A stretch of 64,000 bases of DNA from JACVRW01 sp963820315 (GTDB taxonomy: Bacteria; Actinomycetota; Thermoleophilia; Solirubrobacterales; Thermoleophilaceae): assembly GCA_963820315.1 (NCBI GenBank), contig CAWFZK010000038.1:1-64000 (forward strand), read 5' to 3'. A model generated the notes under the pieces. It was given only the letters and a program-made list of their open reading frames with translations, searched no databases and was not told the origin of the DNA. The translations under genes and the position numbers were made by a program. How positions within the stretch are numbered: the first letter of the stretch is position 1; each line of letters begins with the position of its first letter. Shown piece by piece: positions 1 to 8,908 of this stretch.

Positions 1-2
1 CC

Positions 3-176
3 GGCCGCCTCGCCCTCATGCGGGAGCGCGGCGTCGCCGCCACGGAGCGGTTTGCGTTCGTCTTCCGCCTGCCGTGGACGTCTTCCATGGTCCAGCTCGC
101 TCTGACTTACGATCCCGCAACCGATCGGGCGGTGGCAATCGTCGACTGGTCGCCCGACGATGGCGCCACGGTCTGA
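3..176 (+). CDS. C-terminal end of an unrecognised protein (partial)
   Basis: Frame 3 is open from the window edge to a TGA at 174-176 and reads as a normal protein C-terminus, with the end ...AIVDWSPDDGATV. The other two frames give arginine- and serine-rich shadow translations. Only about 57 residues are visible. I do not recognise the family and assign no function. It is convergent with the next gene, which ends at 197 on the minus strand. Confidence 0.45.
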   Translation, partial: GRLALMRERGVAATERFAFVFRLPWTSSMVQLALTYDPATDRAVAIVDWSPDDGATV

Positions 177-196
177 CGTGCGGATCGAAGGCGGTG

Positions 197-700
197 TCAC
201 GGCACCGCGCGCTGAATCGTGCATTCAATGGCCGTGATCGGACCCTCCGTGTTCAGCCGGTCGACATGCGGATCCAGATCCGGTTCGATGTTCACCTCGA
301 GCCCGTGATCCACCCATACGTCGAGACGGGAGCCGGCCGGCGAGACGACGAGATCCACCTGCCGTCCGCCGTTCGCGTTGCGATACGAGAGCTTCGCCGT
401 GGTGGCGGTGAGCGCCGGCTTCGCGCCGGGCAACAGCAGGTCAATCCATGTGCTCTTGTTCTCGACATCTCGCATCGACAGTTGCCACTGAGGCTCTGAC
501 GTTCCGGGGGCAGCCGGCGCGGGATCCGCGGGGCGCAACACGAACTCTCGACCACGCGCGTCGTCGCGCACGCGGCACGTCACGGCGGCGGCCGCATCCT
601 CTTGGTTCACCGCGAGCAGGTTTACGGCCCATGCGAGGGGCACCATGATCCCGGCGAGCCACCGTCTAGAGACAATCGAGGCTGTCACTCCCGACCTCAT
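197..700 (-). CDS. Hypothetical exported or membrane-anchored protein
   Basis: A 167-residue protein. One hydrophobic segment near residues 15-32 (WLAGIMVPLAWAVNLLAV) follows two arginines and looks like an uncleaved signal or membrane anchor. The rest is soluble-looking beta-rich sequence with alternating hydrophobic residues. The ATG at 700 overlaps the end of the upstream methyltransferase gene by 35 bases; an ATG at 646 is also possible but would cut the charged N-terminus. Family not recognised. Being downstream of and overlapping the methyltransferase suggests cotranscription. Confidence 0.5.
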   Translation of the reverse strand: MRSGVTASIVSRRWLAGIMVPLAWAVNLLAVNQEDAAAAVTCRVRDDARGREFVLRPADPAPAAPGTSEPQWQLSMRDVENKSTWIDLLLPGAKPALTATTAKLSYRNANGGRQVDLVVSPAGSRLDVWVDHGLEVNIEPDLDPHVDRLNTEGPITAIECTIQRAVP

Positions 701-1509
701 TTCCTGGCACGTAGATCGTCCGGGCCGTCAGCTCGTGATGCCGGAGGCCCGCCGCCCTGTCGAACCGGGCGACGATGTCGGGGAGGTGTCGCGGGCAGGC
801 GCCATCGTCGATGCGTGCGCCGACACCGCCGAAGTCCTCCGCCCATCCGGCCCACCACGGCGCCACCGCCCCGGCGAGCGGCTCGATGACGAGCACGGCT
901 TGGCCCTCGCTCGCGGCGCCCAGCAAGCGCCCCGCACCGCCTCGCGCGCGTCGGCGGACAGTTCGTTCAGGGTGTAGGCGGCGAGGCAGGCTGCGGCCCG
1001 CGTGGCAGCCGCACCCGCGCAACGTCGGCGCGCGTCGCGCGGCCACGCACGCCCAGCATGCCCGCCACGTCCACGACGCCTCGCGCACGGCCCAGGCGCT
1101 GCGGTCGAATCCCTCGATGCTCACTGCCGCGCCCGCGGCAAGGGCCCAGGCGCCGCTCGCGGCCCCGGTGCCGCAGCCGAAATCCACGAGCTCGTGCCGC
1201 TCGCCGAAGTGTTGCCTCGAGCGCCCTGACCACCCGGTGAGCGACCAGCGCGTGCAGGGGTGCATAGAAGAGGGCGAACGCCGCCCGTTTGCCGGCACCC
1301 TCGAGCGCTGACCCGTCGGCCAGGCGGTCACGGCGCTGCTCCACATAGCATGACGACAGCGCACGCAGCGCTCGTGTGACCTCGGCGAACGTGAGGTCGG
1401 CGAGGTACCGTTCCTCCGCCGCGCGCAGCCAGGGCGAGGGAAAATTGGCGGCGAGGCCGCGCACGACATGGGCCGCAGTGCTGCACGCCGACGGCGCCTG
1501 CGTCGACAT
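666..1509 (-). pseudogene. Class I SAM-dependent methyltransferase, frameshifted
   Basis: The protein can be followed across three frames. An N-terminal helical part (starting MSTQAPSACSTAAHVVRGLA at 1509) leads to the SAM-binding motif I sequence LVDFGCGTGAASGAWA, and the C-terminal part (GQAVLVIEPLAG, ending SDSLDCL) lies in the same frame as motif I but with an out-of-frame stretch between them. The breaks are near 1,210, 1,095 and 930. Layout (about 280 residues, central Rossmann motif) resembles Rsm22-like rRNA methyltransferases, but the substrate cannot be told. All breaks look like single-base indels, so the gene may be intact in the organism. The ATG at 1509 was chosen because conserved-looking sequence starts there. 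Confidence 0.5.
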
Positions 1510-1655
1510 CGGCGCAGTGTACGCGGCGCAGCGGGCATCGCCGCGACAGACATGGATTGGAATCGCTCGCGTTTGGGAGCCCAGCCGCAGATTCTTTGCG
1601 CGGCGGCCGCTCCAGCGTGTAATCTCGGCTTCAGGTCTCCGGCGCGCCAGCACCG

Positions 1656-3905
1656 ATGGACATCAGCACGATCGGCCGCTACCAGATTCTCGAGCGCCTC
1701 GGGCAAGGCGGGATGGGCGTCGTCTATCGGGCCTTCGATCCGCAAATCGAGCGAACGGTGGCGATCAAGGTGATCTCCGCGCAGCTGGTCGATCAGCCCG
1801 AGCAGCGCGAGCGGTTCTTCCGCGAGGCTCGCGCGGCGGGCCGGCTGGCCCACCGCAACATCATCACGATCTTCGACCTCGGCGAAGACCGCGGCCAGCC
1901 GTACATCGCGATGGAGTACGTTCAGGGGCAGGCCCTCGACGTGCGGATGAGCACGGGCGAGCCACTGACGCTGTCTCGCAAAAGCTCGCCATCATCGTCG
2001 ATATCTGCGATGCGCTGGCGTTCGCGCACGGTGCGGGCATCATCCACCGCGACATGAAGCCCGCGAATGTGATGCTCACGACAACCGGCGGCGTGCGCAT
2101 CCTCGATTTCGGCCTGGCCCGGCTCGTCACCTCCGAGCTCACGCGCAGCAACATCGTCGTGGGCACGATGAACTACATGGCGCCCGGAACAGGTCCGCGC
2201 GGAGCCAATCGACCACCGCGCCGACGTGTTCTCGGTCGGCGTGCTGCTGCTACGAGCTGCTGAGCGGCCGGAAGGCATTCGAGGCCGATTCCTTCGCCGC
2301 GACGATGTACAAGGTGCTGCAGGATCGGCCGACACCGCTCGAGAGCCTGGGCCATGCCTTGCCGGCCGAGCTGATGACGGTCGTGGACCGGGCGATCGAG
2401 AAAGATCGCGAGCAACGGTACCAGAGCATGGGAGACATGCTGCTCGACCTGCAGCTGGTACGCGCCGCGCTGCCCCCGGCCGCGCCGTTCCGGGTCTTCG
2501 ACGGTGACCGCCGCCGGCCCGCCGGCATCGTCAGCGCGTGGGTCGGGACGCCGGTTACCGGAGTTGGAAACGACGCTCGACGCGCCGCGTGTGCCCGCAC
2601 CGGGCAGGACGCCACCTCCGTCCCCTGACGTCGTGGGCTCGAGCACGGGGCCCCCCGTCCATGCCACCCCTGTCCCGGGCGAACGGCCGGTGTCGAGTCA
2701 CGCGAGCGCGGACCCGAGCCTCCCGCGCAGTCCGTCGTCTGCGTCGGCGGCGCCCGGCGCGACGTCACAGTTGCTCGCCATGGTGAGCGCGGCCGCCCTC
2801 GTGGTGATTGCGATCGCGGTGATCGCGTTCGTGGTTCGGGAGCCCGACGACCGCACGTCGCGGCGGGTGGACGATACGTCCCGGGGCGCATCAACCCGTC
2901 CTGCCGCCCCACCCCCCGCGGCACCAGCGGGCGCGTCCGCCAAGACCGGCCCGCCCCCCGCTGCGCCCGAAGCTGCCGTGAGCGTCACAGACGATCTGGC
3001 GCAGCAGACGGAGTCGGCACGCGCGCTGTACCGGGCCGGCAAGTACGACGAAGCCGCGAATGCGGCGGGCCGAGTGCTGAAGCGATCGCCGGACAATGCC
3101 GAGGCACAGCGGCTGATGGCCGACGTCGCGCGGTATGCCCGGCAGGCGGCCACCGAGGCCGTATCGGGCCTGGCGGCGGCACGCACGCGCGCAGAGTCGG
3201 CCGGCGCGCCGGCGGCCGCAGCCGCGGCGTTTGGACGCGCGGTCGAGCGCGAGCGCGGCGCGCGCGCGCTGCTCGCCGCGCGCGACTACGCGAAGGCAGC
3301 CACGGCAGCCTACGCGGCACAGGGTTTGTTCGACGCGGCCGCCGCTGAAGCACTGGGCCGGGCCCAGGCGCGCGCAGCAGCCGAGCCGCCCGCGACACGC
3401 ACTGCCCCGCCCCCCCCGGCAGAAGAACCGCGTGTGCCGATTCAGTTCCCTCCCGTCGCGTCGGTGACACCGCCACCGCCGGCGCCGGCGCCCGATCCGG
3501 CTCCCGCGCCGCCGGCAGCCAGCGCGCCGCCACGCGTGCCTGCAGCCCCGGAGCGGCGCGCCGCCGATCCTCAGGAAGCCATCCGCCGCGCACTGCAGCA
3601 GGTACTCGGCTGCCCTCGAGGCGCGCAGCCTGCCGGCGCTCAAGCAGGTCTGGCCCGGGCTCGGGGGCGCGCAGGAACGCGCGATCAAAGTGGAATTCGA
3701 CAACGCACGGCGGATCAGCGTCACGCTCGACTCGCCGCGCATCCAGGTGTCGGGGGACACCGCGACGGTGGTGGCCACGCGGCACTATTCGCTGGCGACG
3801 GTTGACGGTCACGAGTTGCGCAGCGACGCGCGCAGCACCTTCCAGCTCCGAGCCGCCGAGGGCGGCTGGGTGATTGAATCGGTCCGGTTCGAGGCGGCTC
3901 GCTGA
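1656..3905 (+). pseudogene. Hanks-type Ser/Thr protein kinase with TM segment and TPR/proline-rich tail, frameshifted
   Basis: Kinase signatures are clear but spread over several frames: glycine loop LGQGGMGVVYRAFD with AIKVI lysine near residue 40, catalytic HRDMKPANV, DFG loop ILDFGLAR, and the APE region. A transmembrane helix (about 2,780-2,840: LLAMVSAAALVVIAIAVIAF) is followed by a TPR-like unit (ARALYRAGKYDEAANAAGRV), a long Pro/Ala-rich linker and a C-terminal SnoaL-like beta domain ending in VRFEAAR. Frame changes occur near 1,978, 2,190, 2,250, 2,560 and 3,610. Predicted role: membrane receptor kinase with external tail. Such kinases with TPR tails are common in Acidobacteriota. Five indels in 2.2 kb point to poor local sequence or a dead gene. 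Confidence 0.6.
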
Positions 3906-3908
3906 CTC

Positions 3909-5228
3909 ATGAATCTACTCATCGCCACCCTCGTTCTCATGATGTTCCTCGCCGCAGGGGGCACGGCCGCCGCCCAGGCGCAGCCCCCGGGCAAGCTGGC
4001 CACACTGTTCGAGGACGTGTTCGGCCCGACAGGGCTCGTCGTCAACAGCGAGGCCGTGCTCCCGGACGGCTCGACCCATTCCGCTCATTTCAACAGCGCG
4101 TTCCAATCGAACTTCACGCAGTTCAACGTCGCCCTCGTCAGCCAGCTGACCGCACTGCCGCTGCCCTCGCCGGCGTCCGGGTTCACCTACGCGTTCGATG
4201 CGGCCACCGGCACGTTCCGGCGCACGACGCGCAGCTTCGGACCCATCCTCAGCGACAGGGCCGAAACCATCGGGCGCGGCCACTTCTCGGTGGGCTTCAA
4301 CCACCAGTACTTCTCCTTCGACTCGCTCGACGGCGTGGATCTCAGCGCCGTTCCCGCAGTGTTCACCCACGACGACTTTCTGCTGGGAGGCGGTCGCCTC
4401 GACGTGGTCACGACGGCCAACTCGGTCGAAGCCTCTCTCTCGCAGTGGACGGGTGCGATCACATACGGCATCACCGATCGCATCGACGTGTCCCTGGCGG
4501 TCCCCATCGTGCGCACGACCCTCAGCGTGGTCTCGAACGCGCAGATCCAGAGGATCGGCACCGTCGATCCCGCGGTGCACTTCTTCCACGATGAGACGGC
4601 ACGTGAGGGGTTCGGAGACCGCAAGCAGTTCTTCGGCCAGGGATCGGCGAGCGGCGTCGGCGATCTCATCGTGCGCGTGAAGGCGAATGCGGTGCGTGAG
4701 GAGACCCGGGGTCTTGCGGTCGGCCTGGACCTGCGCCTGCCCACGGGGGATGAGAAGGATCTGCTTGGGTCGGGTGCCTTGGGCGTCAAGCCGTTTGCCG
4801 CCCTGTCAGGCAGCTACGGCCGCCTGTCACCCCGCGCGAACATCGCGTGGCAGTGGAACGGCCGCAGCGTGCTGGCCAACGATGTCCGGGCGGGTCTGAC
4901 AGGCGAACTGCCCGACCATTTGTTCTATGTCGTGGGCACGGACGTGGCTGTGAGCGATCGTTTCAGCCTTGCCGTGGACCTGCTCGGGCAGCACGTGTTC
5001 GACACGCCGCTGCTGGTGGAGAGTGCGTTCACGGTTGGGGCAGGCGGGCCCACGTTCGCCGACATCGACTTCCGTACGGGATCCATCGACGCGCTCGCGG
5101 GGTCAGCCGGTCTGAAGATCAACGTGGCCCCGCACATGCTCGTGAACTTCAACCTCCGCTTCCACATCTCGGGGGGCGGCCTGCAGGACCGCCTGACCCC
5201 GCTGATCGGCCTGGAGTTCGGATCGTAG
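3909..5228 (+). CDS. Outer-membrane beta-barrel (phenol MetA-pathway-like transporter) protein
   Basis: 439 residues with a clean signal peptide (MNLLIATLVLMMFLAAGG, cleavage after TAAAQA). The mature part is a series of amphipathic strands, with many Asp/Gly turns (GDLIVRVKANAV, GLAVGLDLRLPTGDEKDLLG), and ends in a strand with no tail, GLEFGS. The pattern PTGDEKDLLG is typical of the MetA-pathway-of-phenol-degradation/DUF3187-like barrels. It lies 3 bases after the kinase stop, so the two are probably cotranscribed. Its presence implies a Gram-negative envelope, in contrast to the rest of the window. Substrate unknown. Confidence 0.65.
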   Translation: MNLLIATLVLMMFLAAGGTAAAQAQPPGKLATLFEDVFGPTGLVVNSEAVLPDGSTHSAHFNSAFQSNFTQFNVALVSQLTALPLPSPASGFTYAFDAATGTFRRTTRSFGPILSDRAETIGRGHFSVGFNHQYFSFDSLDGVDLSAVPAVFTHDDFLLGGGRLDVVTTANSVEASLSQWTGAITYGITDRIDVSLAVPIVRTTLSVVSNAQIQRIGTVDPAVHFFHDETAREGFGDRKQFFGQGSASGVGDLIVRVKANAVREETRGLAVGLDLRLPTGDEKDLLGSGALGVKPFAALSGSYGRLSPRANIAWQWNGRSVLANDVRAGLTGELPDHLFYVVGTDVAVSDRFSLAVDLLGQHVFDTPLLVESAFTVGAGGPTFADIDFRTGSIDALAGSAGLKINVAPHMLVNFNLRFHISGGGLQDRLTPLIGLEFGS

Positions 5229-5300
5229 GCTGCACGACACGAATACAGAGCGAGCTTCAGCCTGCCAGACCGCCCCTGCAAATCCGCATACACTCTGTGC

Positions 5301-6083
5301 ATGGATATCCCGCGAAACGCCTTCAAACGGGCGCTGGCCGCCAACCCGCGTCTGGTCGGCCTCTGGCACAGCATCGGCCATGCAACCGTGACTGAGATCC
5401 TCGCCGACTCGGCCTTCGACTGGGCGTTGATCGACACCGAGCACGCGCCGAACGAGGTGACGCACGTAGCCGATACGCTGCGCGCCTTGAGCGGATCGCG
5501 CGTAGCGCCGGTCGTCCGGCCCGCGTGGAACGACCCCGTGCTGTTCAAGCGGCTGCTCGACGTCGGCGCACAGACGCTGCTCGTCCCCTACGTGCAGTCG
5601 GCCGACGAGGCCGCGCGCGCCGTCGCGGCCGTGCGCTACCCGCCGCGGGGCGTGCGCGGGGTGGCCTCGACCCATCGGGCCAACCGGTACGGGCGTGTCG
5701 ACGACTACTTCGCCCGTGCGGACGACGAGATGTGCGTGCTGGTGCAGCTCGAGACGCGAGCGTCCGTCGAGGCGCTCGAGGAGATTGCGGCGGTCGACGG
5801 CGTGGACGGCGTGTTCATCGGGCCGTCGGACCTGTCGGCGAGCCTCGGCTTCCTCGGTCAGCCGCGGCACACCGACGTTCGGCGCGTCATCGAGAGCGCC
5901 TGCCGTCGTGCGCAGTCAATCCGGAAGCCGATTGGGATTCTGGCACCGGTCGAAGAGGACGCCGCTCGGTGGCTCGAGATGGGGTTCGCGTTCGTGGCGG
6001 TCGGTGGCGATATCCTCTGTCTGCGCAAGGCGGTCGATGCGCTCGCCGGACGCTTCCTGGAGTCCCGGAACGAACGGGTTTGA
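5301..6083 (+). CDS. HpcH/HpaI family aldolase
   Basis: 260 residues of the class II pyruvate aldolase family (HpaI, GarL). Visible signatures: LVGLWHSIGH start, ALIDTEHAPNE near residue 45 (substrate/metal region), PVVRPAWND (Arg70-type), LVQLETRASVEALEEIAAVDG (metal Glu) and VFIGPSDLSASLG (metal Asp). These enzymes cleave 2-keto-3-deoxy acids to pyruvate and an aldehyde in the cytoplasm. The exact substrate cannot be deduced. Length fits the family (about 255-267). It stands alone, convergent with the next gene 8 bases away. Confidence 0.8.
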   Translation: MDIPRNAFKRALAANPRLVGLWHSIGHATVTEILADSAFDWALIDTEHAPNEVTHVADTLRALSGSRVAPVVRPAWNDPVLFKRLLDVGAQTLLVPYVQSADEAARAVAAVRYPPRGVRGVASTHRANRYGRVDDYFARADDEMCVLVQLETRASVEALEEIAAVDGVDGVFIGPSDLSASLGFLGQPRHTDVRRVIESACRRAQSIRKPIGILAPVEEDAARWLEMGFAFVAVGGDILCLRKAVDALAGRFLESRNERV

Positions 6084-6090
6084 TTGTGGC

Positions 6091-7245
6091 TCACAACACG
6101 CCGTCCGGCACGATCCCGTTCTGGAACGCACGCACCTGATCGTCGGTGAAGGGCGGCGAGAGAAGCGCCGCGTCCTCCTGATAGGCTCGGAACAGGTGGA
6201 GGATGTAGTGCATCCGCTCCCCGAGATTGCACCAGTCCTGGGCGCCGCAGGCCGTCTCGCCCGGGCCGCACGGGTCGTACCGGCTCACGAATGCCGTCAA
6301 TTCCGGCAGGCGTGCGGCGGCGATCACCGGGGGCACGGCGGCTTCGAGGTCACGCCCGAGCGATAGCACGACATCGCGCGGCACGCTGAGCACCATCAGC
6401 CGCTCGGTGATCACGTCGCGCGACAGACGCACAGCGGCAGACCGCAGCGGTGCGGCGAGCCATGCGATCGCCCCTGCGGCGGGGCGCCTCATCGCCGAGG
6501 GCCACGCCCGGGAGCCTGGCACGAGGACACCCAGAACGCGCGCGCCGAAATCCTTTGCCGTCGCGAGCGGCGCGTCGACGGCCTCGGAAATCTCGGGCTG
6601 CAGCCTGGTCTGCTCGTGCAGGCCGATGGAGAGGTTAGCGAGCAGCACGAGCCCGGCGCGGGTGTGCGGCTCGGGCTCGTGTCCCTGCCGCTGGTAGCAG
6701 GCGAACGCCTGGCGCAGGTAGTCCTGCCCGTCCGGCGGCTCGCCGGCGCGGAGTCCCTGCAGGAACGCGGTGACCGCCGTCGCGTCTACCGCTGCATCCG
6801 CGGGGCATGCCTCCAGGTAGCGGGCGAACTCGCGGCCGATCTCCGCGAACACCTTCAGATTTCCGCGCGCCACCGCGTCGCTGGCCCGCTCGAACGCGTC
6901 GAAGGGCGAGTGGATCGCCGCGCTGATGCGCCCCAGCCTGGATGTGGGATCGAGGAGCCCTCTTCGAAGGAGCACGCGCCAGAGCGACCGCAGCGGCTGC
7001 CACAGGCTGGCCGGTCCCCCCGCGCGCCGCCTGAGCGTCTCACCGAGGTCTTCCGAGCGGATCGTACGGCCGGCCTGACGCGAGGCCCAGGTCGCGAACG
7101 TGCACCAGTTCGCGCGAAGACCCGTGCGCAGGGCCAGTGCCCCCGAGAGCCGCGCGTAGCACTCCGTGATCTCCAGATTCCGGATGACCGGATTCGCCAT
7201 CGCGGCAACGCGCGCGACATCGGCCTCAGATGGCGCCCGACCCAT
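6091..7245 (-). CDS. Hypothetical protein, alpha-helical
   Basis: 384 residues from an ATG at 7245 (MGRAPSEADVARVAAMANP). An upstream extension to 7473 is open but looks non-coding. The sequence is largely helical with conserved-looking Cys/Trp positions near residues 43-50 (LRANWCTFATWASRQ) and a C-terminal cysteine patch (DPCGPGETACGAQDWCNL). No signal peptide. I do not recognise a named domain. The final segment (FTDDQVRAFQNGIVPDGVL) is hydrophilic. The 250-base gap to the divergent gene holds a sigma-54-like promoter facing the other way. Confidence 0.55.
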   Translation of the reverse strand: MGRAPSEADVARVAAMANPVIRNLEITECYARLSGALALRTGLRANWCTFATWASRQAGRTIRSEDLGETLRRRAGGPASLWQPLRSLWRVLLRRGLLDPTSRLGRISAAIHSPFDAFERASDAVARGNLKVFAEIGREFARYLEACPADAAVDATAVTAFLQGLRAGEPPDGQDYLRQAFACYQRQGHEPEPHTRAGLVLLANLSIGLHEQTRLQPEISEAVDAPLATAKDFGARVLGVLVPGSRAWPSAMRRPAAGAIAWLAAPLRSAAVRLSRDVITERLMVLSVPRDVVLSLGRDLEAAVPPVIAAARLPELTAFVSRYDPCGPGETACGAQDWCNLGERMHYILHLFRAYQEDAALLSPPFTDDQVRAFQNGIVPDGVL

Positions 7246-7389
7246 GAGGGTCACGGGCACGGGTGCGCCCTTACCACAGATGGCTCCGCATTCCCTCTCC
7301 TGCTGTGAGTGACACCGCAGTCTACCAGCCTCCAGCCCAACCAGAATGCCCCGACCCCGGACCCCATCGGCGCGCCAGCGTTGCGGATG

Positions 7390-7425
7390 CGGGACGCGGT
7401 GGTCCCGGATCCGGGAATCCCGGGA
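7390..7425. promoter_or_regulatory. Cluster of GC palindromes, candidate enhancer-binding site
   Basis: TCCCGGATCCGGGA at 7403-7416 is a perfect 14-base palindrome, followed by TCCCGGGA at 7418-7425. A CGGGAC/GTCCCG inverted pair occupies 7390-7395 and 7402-7407. The cluster sits 43-78 bases upstream of a sigma-54 promoter, where bacterial enhancer-binding proteins bind. Function is inferred from position and symmetry only. Confidence 0.4.
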
Positions 7426-7467
7426 CGGCTCGAGGGTCGTTTGTTGCGGAGAACCGCCGTTTTCAGC

Positions 7468-7484
7468 TGGCACGCTGGTTGTCT
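7468..7484 (+). promoter_or_regulatory. Sigma-54 (-24/-12) promoter
   Basis: TGGCACG at 7468-7474, four bases, then TTGTCT at 7479-7484. This matches the RpoN consensus TGGCACG-N4-TTGCW with one change (T for C at -12). The predicted start of transcription is about 7494, only 2 bases before the GTG at 7496, so translation may be leaderless or begin at a downstream GTG (7508). Confidence 0.55.
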
Positions 7485-7495
7485 AAACTCCGGTC

Positions 7496-8623
7496 GTGCG
7501 TGCGCGTGTGCTGGTGGCCGATGATCAGGCCGATGTCCTCGAGGCGTTGCGGTTTCTGCTGAAGGGAGCTGACCTCGACGCCGACTTCGTCACCTCCCCA
7601 GTCGCGGCGCTCGACCGGTTGCAAGAGCAGCCGTACGAGTTGCTGCTCGCCGACCTGAACTACACGCGGGACACCACGTCCGCCGGGGAGGGGCTGGAGC
7701 TCGTCTCGCGCGCACGCATCCTCGATCCCCTGCTGCCGGTTGTGGTCATGACCGGGTGGGGGACGATCGATACGGCGGTCGAGGCGATGCGCCGCGGGGC
7801 GCGAAGCTTCGTCCAGAAGCCGTGGAACAACACGACGCTGCTCGAAATCCTCAGCCGCGAAATCGCGGACGGCCGCGTGGCACGCCAGCAGAACCTGCGG
7901 CACGAGCGCGAGCAGTCGGACGCGCGGGCGATCCAGCGGGGCCTGCTGCCTTCCACGCTGCCGTGCATCGACCCGTACGGCATTGCCGCCGCGTGGCGCC
8001 CGGCAAGTGGCTACGGCGGCGACTGCTACGACGCCCTCACCTTCGACGACGACGTGCTCGGGTTGCTGATTGCGGACGTGGCCGGCAAGGGGCTGCCGGC
8101 GGCGCTGCTGATGTCGAATCTGCAGGCCGCCGTCCGTGCCTTCTCCGAGGGCGCAGCGTCGCCAGATCAGGTCTGCGCCCGGGTGAACCGCCTGCTCTGC
8201 GGGCACATGGTCAGCGGTCGTTTCGTGACGGCGTGCTACATCCGTCTCGATTGCCGCCGGCACTCGCTCACCTGCGCGAATGCCGGCCACAATCCACCAC
8301 TGCTCGTGCGCGCGTCGGGTGAGGTCGTGCGGCTGGCGACTGGCGGCACCGTGCTTGGCGTGTTTCCGGACCGCACGTACGAGCAGCACCAGGTCGACAT
8401 CCGGGGCGGGGACCGCCTCGTGCTCTACACCGACGGCATCACCGAGGCAACCTCGCCGGATGGCGAGGAATATGGCGAGGAGCGGCTCGCCCAGGCGATA
8501 ACCGCCGGCGCGAGGTTGCATGCGCCCGCGCTGACTGCCGCGCTCTTCGATGACGTCCTCGCGTTTGCGGACGGCACGCTGAACGATGATGCGACGATTG
8601 TGTCGGTCGTGGTGGCGGCGTAG
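7496..8623 (+). CDS. Response regulator fused to SpoIIE/RsbU-type PP2C phosphatase
   Basis: 375 residues. Residues 1-125 form a receiver domain: VLVADDQADV (acidic pair), phosphoacceptor Asp in LLLADLNY, VVVMTGWGT (Thr) and FVQKPW (Lys). Residues 150-375 form a PPM/SpoIIE phosphatase: YGGDCYDALTF and IADVAGKGLPAAL metal-binding aspartates, NAGHNPPLL, LVLYTDGITEA and NDDATIVSVV. Such proteins dephosphorylate anti-sigma-factor antagonists in partner-switching pathways when the receiver is phosphorylated. No cognate kinase or STAS protein is adjacent. The GTG start at 7496 gives the full receiver. A sigma-54 promoter lies directly upstream. Confidence 0.85.
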   Translation: MRARVLVADDQADVLEALRFLLKGADLDADFVTSPVAALDRLQEQPYELLLADLNYTRDTTSAGEGLELVSRARILDPLLPVVVMTGWGTIDTAVEAMRRGARSFVQKPWNNTTLLEILSREIADGRVARQQNLRHEREQSDARAIQRGLLPSTLPCIDPYGIAAAWRPASGYGGDCYDALTFDDDVLGLLIADVAGKGLPAALLMSNLQAAVRAFSEGAASPDQVCARVNRLLCGHMVSGRFVTACYIRLDCRRHSLTCANAGHNPPLLVRASGEVVRLATGGTVLGVFPDRTYEQHQVDIRGGDRLVLYTDGITEATSPDGEEYGEERLAQAITAGARLHAPALTAALFDDVLAFADGTLNDDATIVSVVVAA

Positions 8624-8650
8624 CGGGCGGCTTTCAGACCGGCGACCCCG

Positions 8651-8890
8651 CTACTGCTCCCGGCGGTCGGCTGGAAACGCCTGCACGAGCCCGCGCTCCC
8701 GTACAAGGGCCTCGAGATCGTTCAGCTCCGACGGGAGGAAGTCGGTGAAGTTCTCCACGCCGCTCTCCGTGACGACGACCGTGTCTTCGTAGCGCAGGTA
8801 CAGGTGCTCTTCCGGCACCCACATCTGAGGATCGACCGAGAACACGTGCCCTGGCCGCAGGGGGCCGCGCTTGTACGGCGACGCGGCCGG
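8651..8890 (-). pseudogene. C-terminal fragment of an M24 (Xaa-Pro aminopeptidase-like) peptidase
   Basis: About 80 residues matching only the end of an M24 metallopeptidase: GPLRPGHVFSVDPQMWVPEE and YEDTVVVTESGVENFTDFLP, which contain the two C-terminal metal-ligand glutamates of the pita-bread fold. The N-terminal 300 or more residues and the other metal ligands (Asp, Asp, His) are missing. Upstream, the frame runs straight into the TAA of the PPK2 gene at 8906-8908 with no start codon except an internal GTG at 8845. The cut coincides with the change of genome type. Most likely an assembly breakpoint, otherwise a true truncation. Confidence 0.6.
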
Positions 8891-8908
8891 TCTTGCGCCG
8901 TCCGCTTA
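8880..8908. other. Probable contig join between two genomes
   Basis: To the left genes look Acidobacteriota-like and Gram-negative; to the right they look thermoleophilic actinobacterial. The M24 peptidase loses its 5' part here and the intact PPK2 C-terminus (PRRYVIE) ends within a few bases. No transposase, integrase or repeat is visible at the point, which argues against a mobile-element insertion. Confidence 0.5.
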
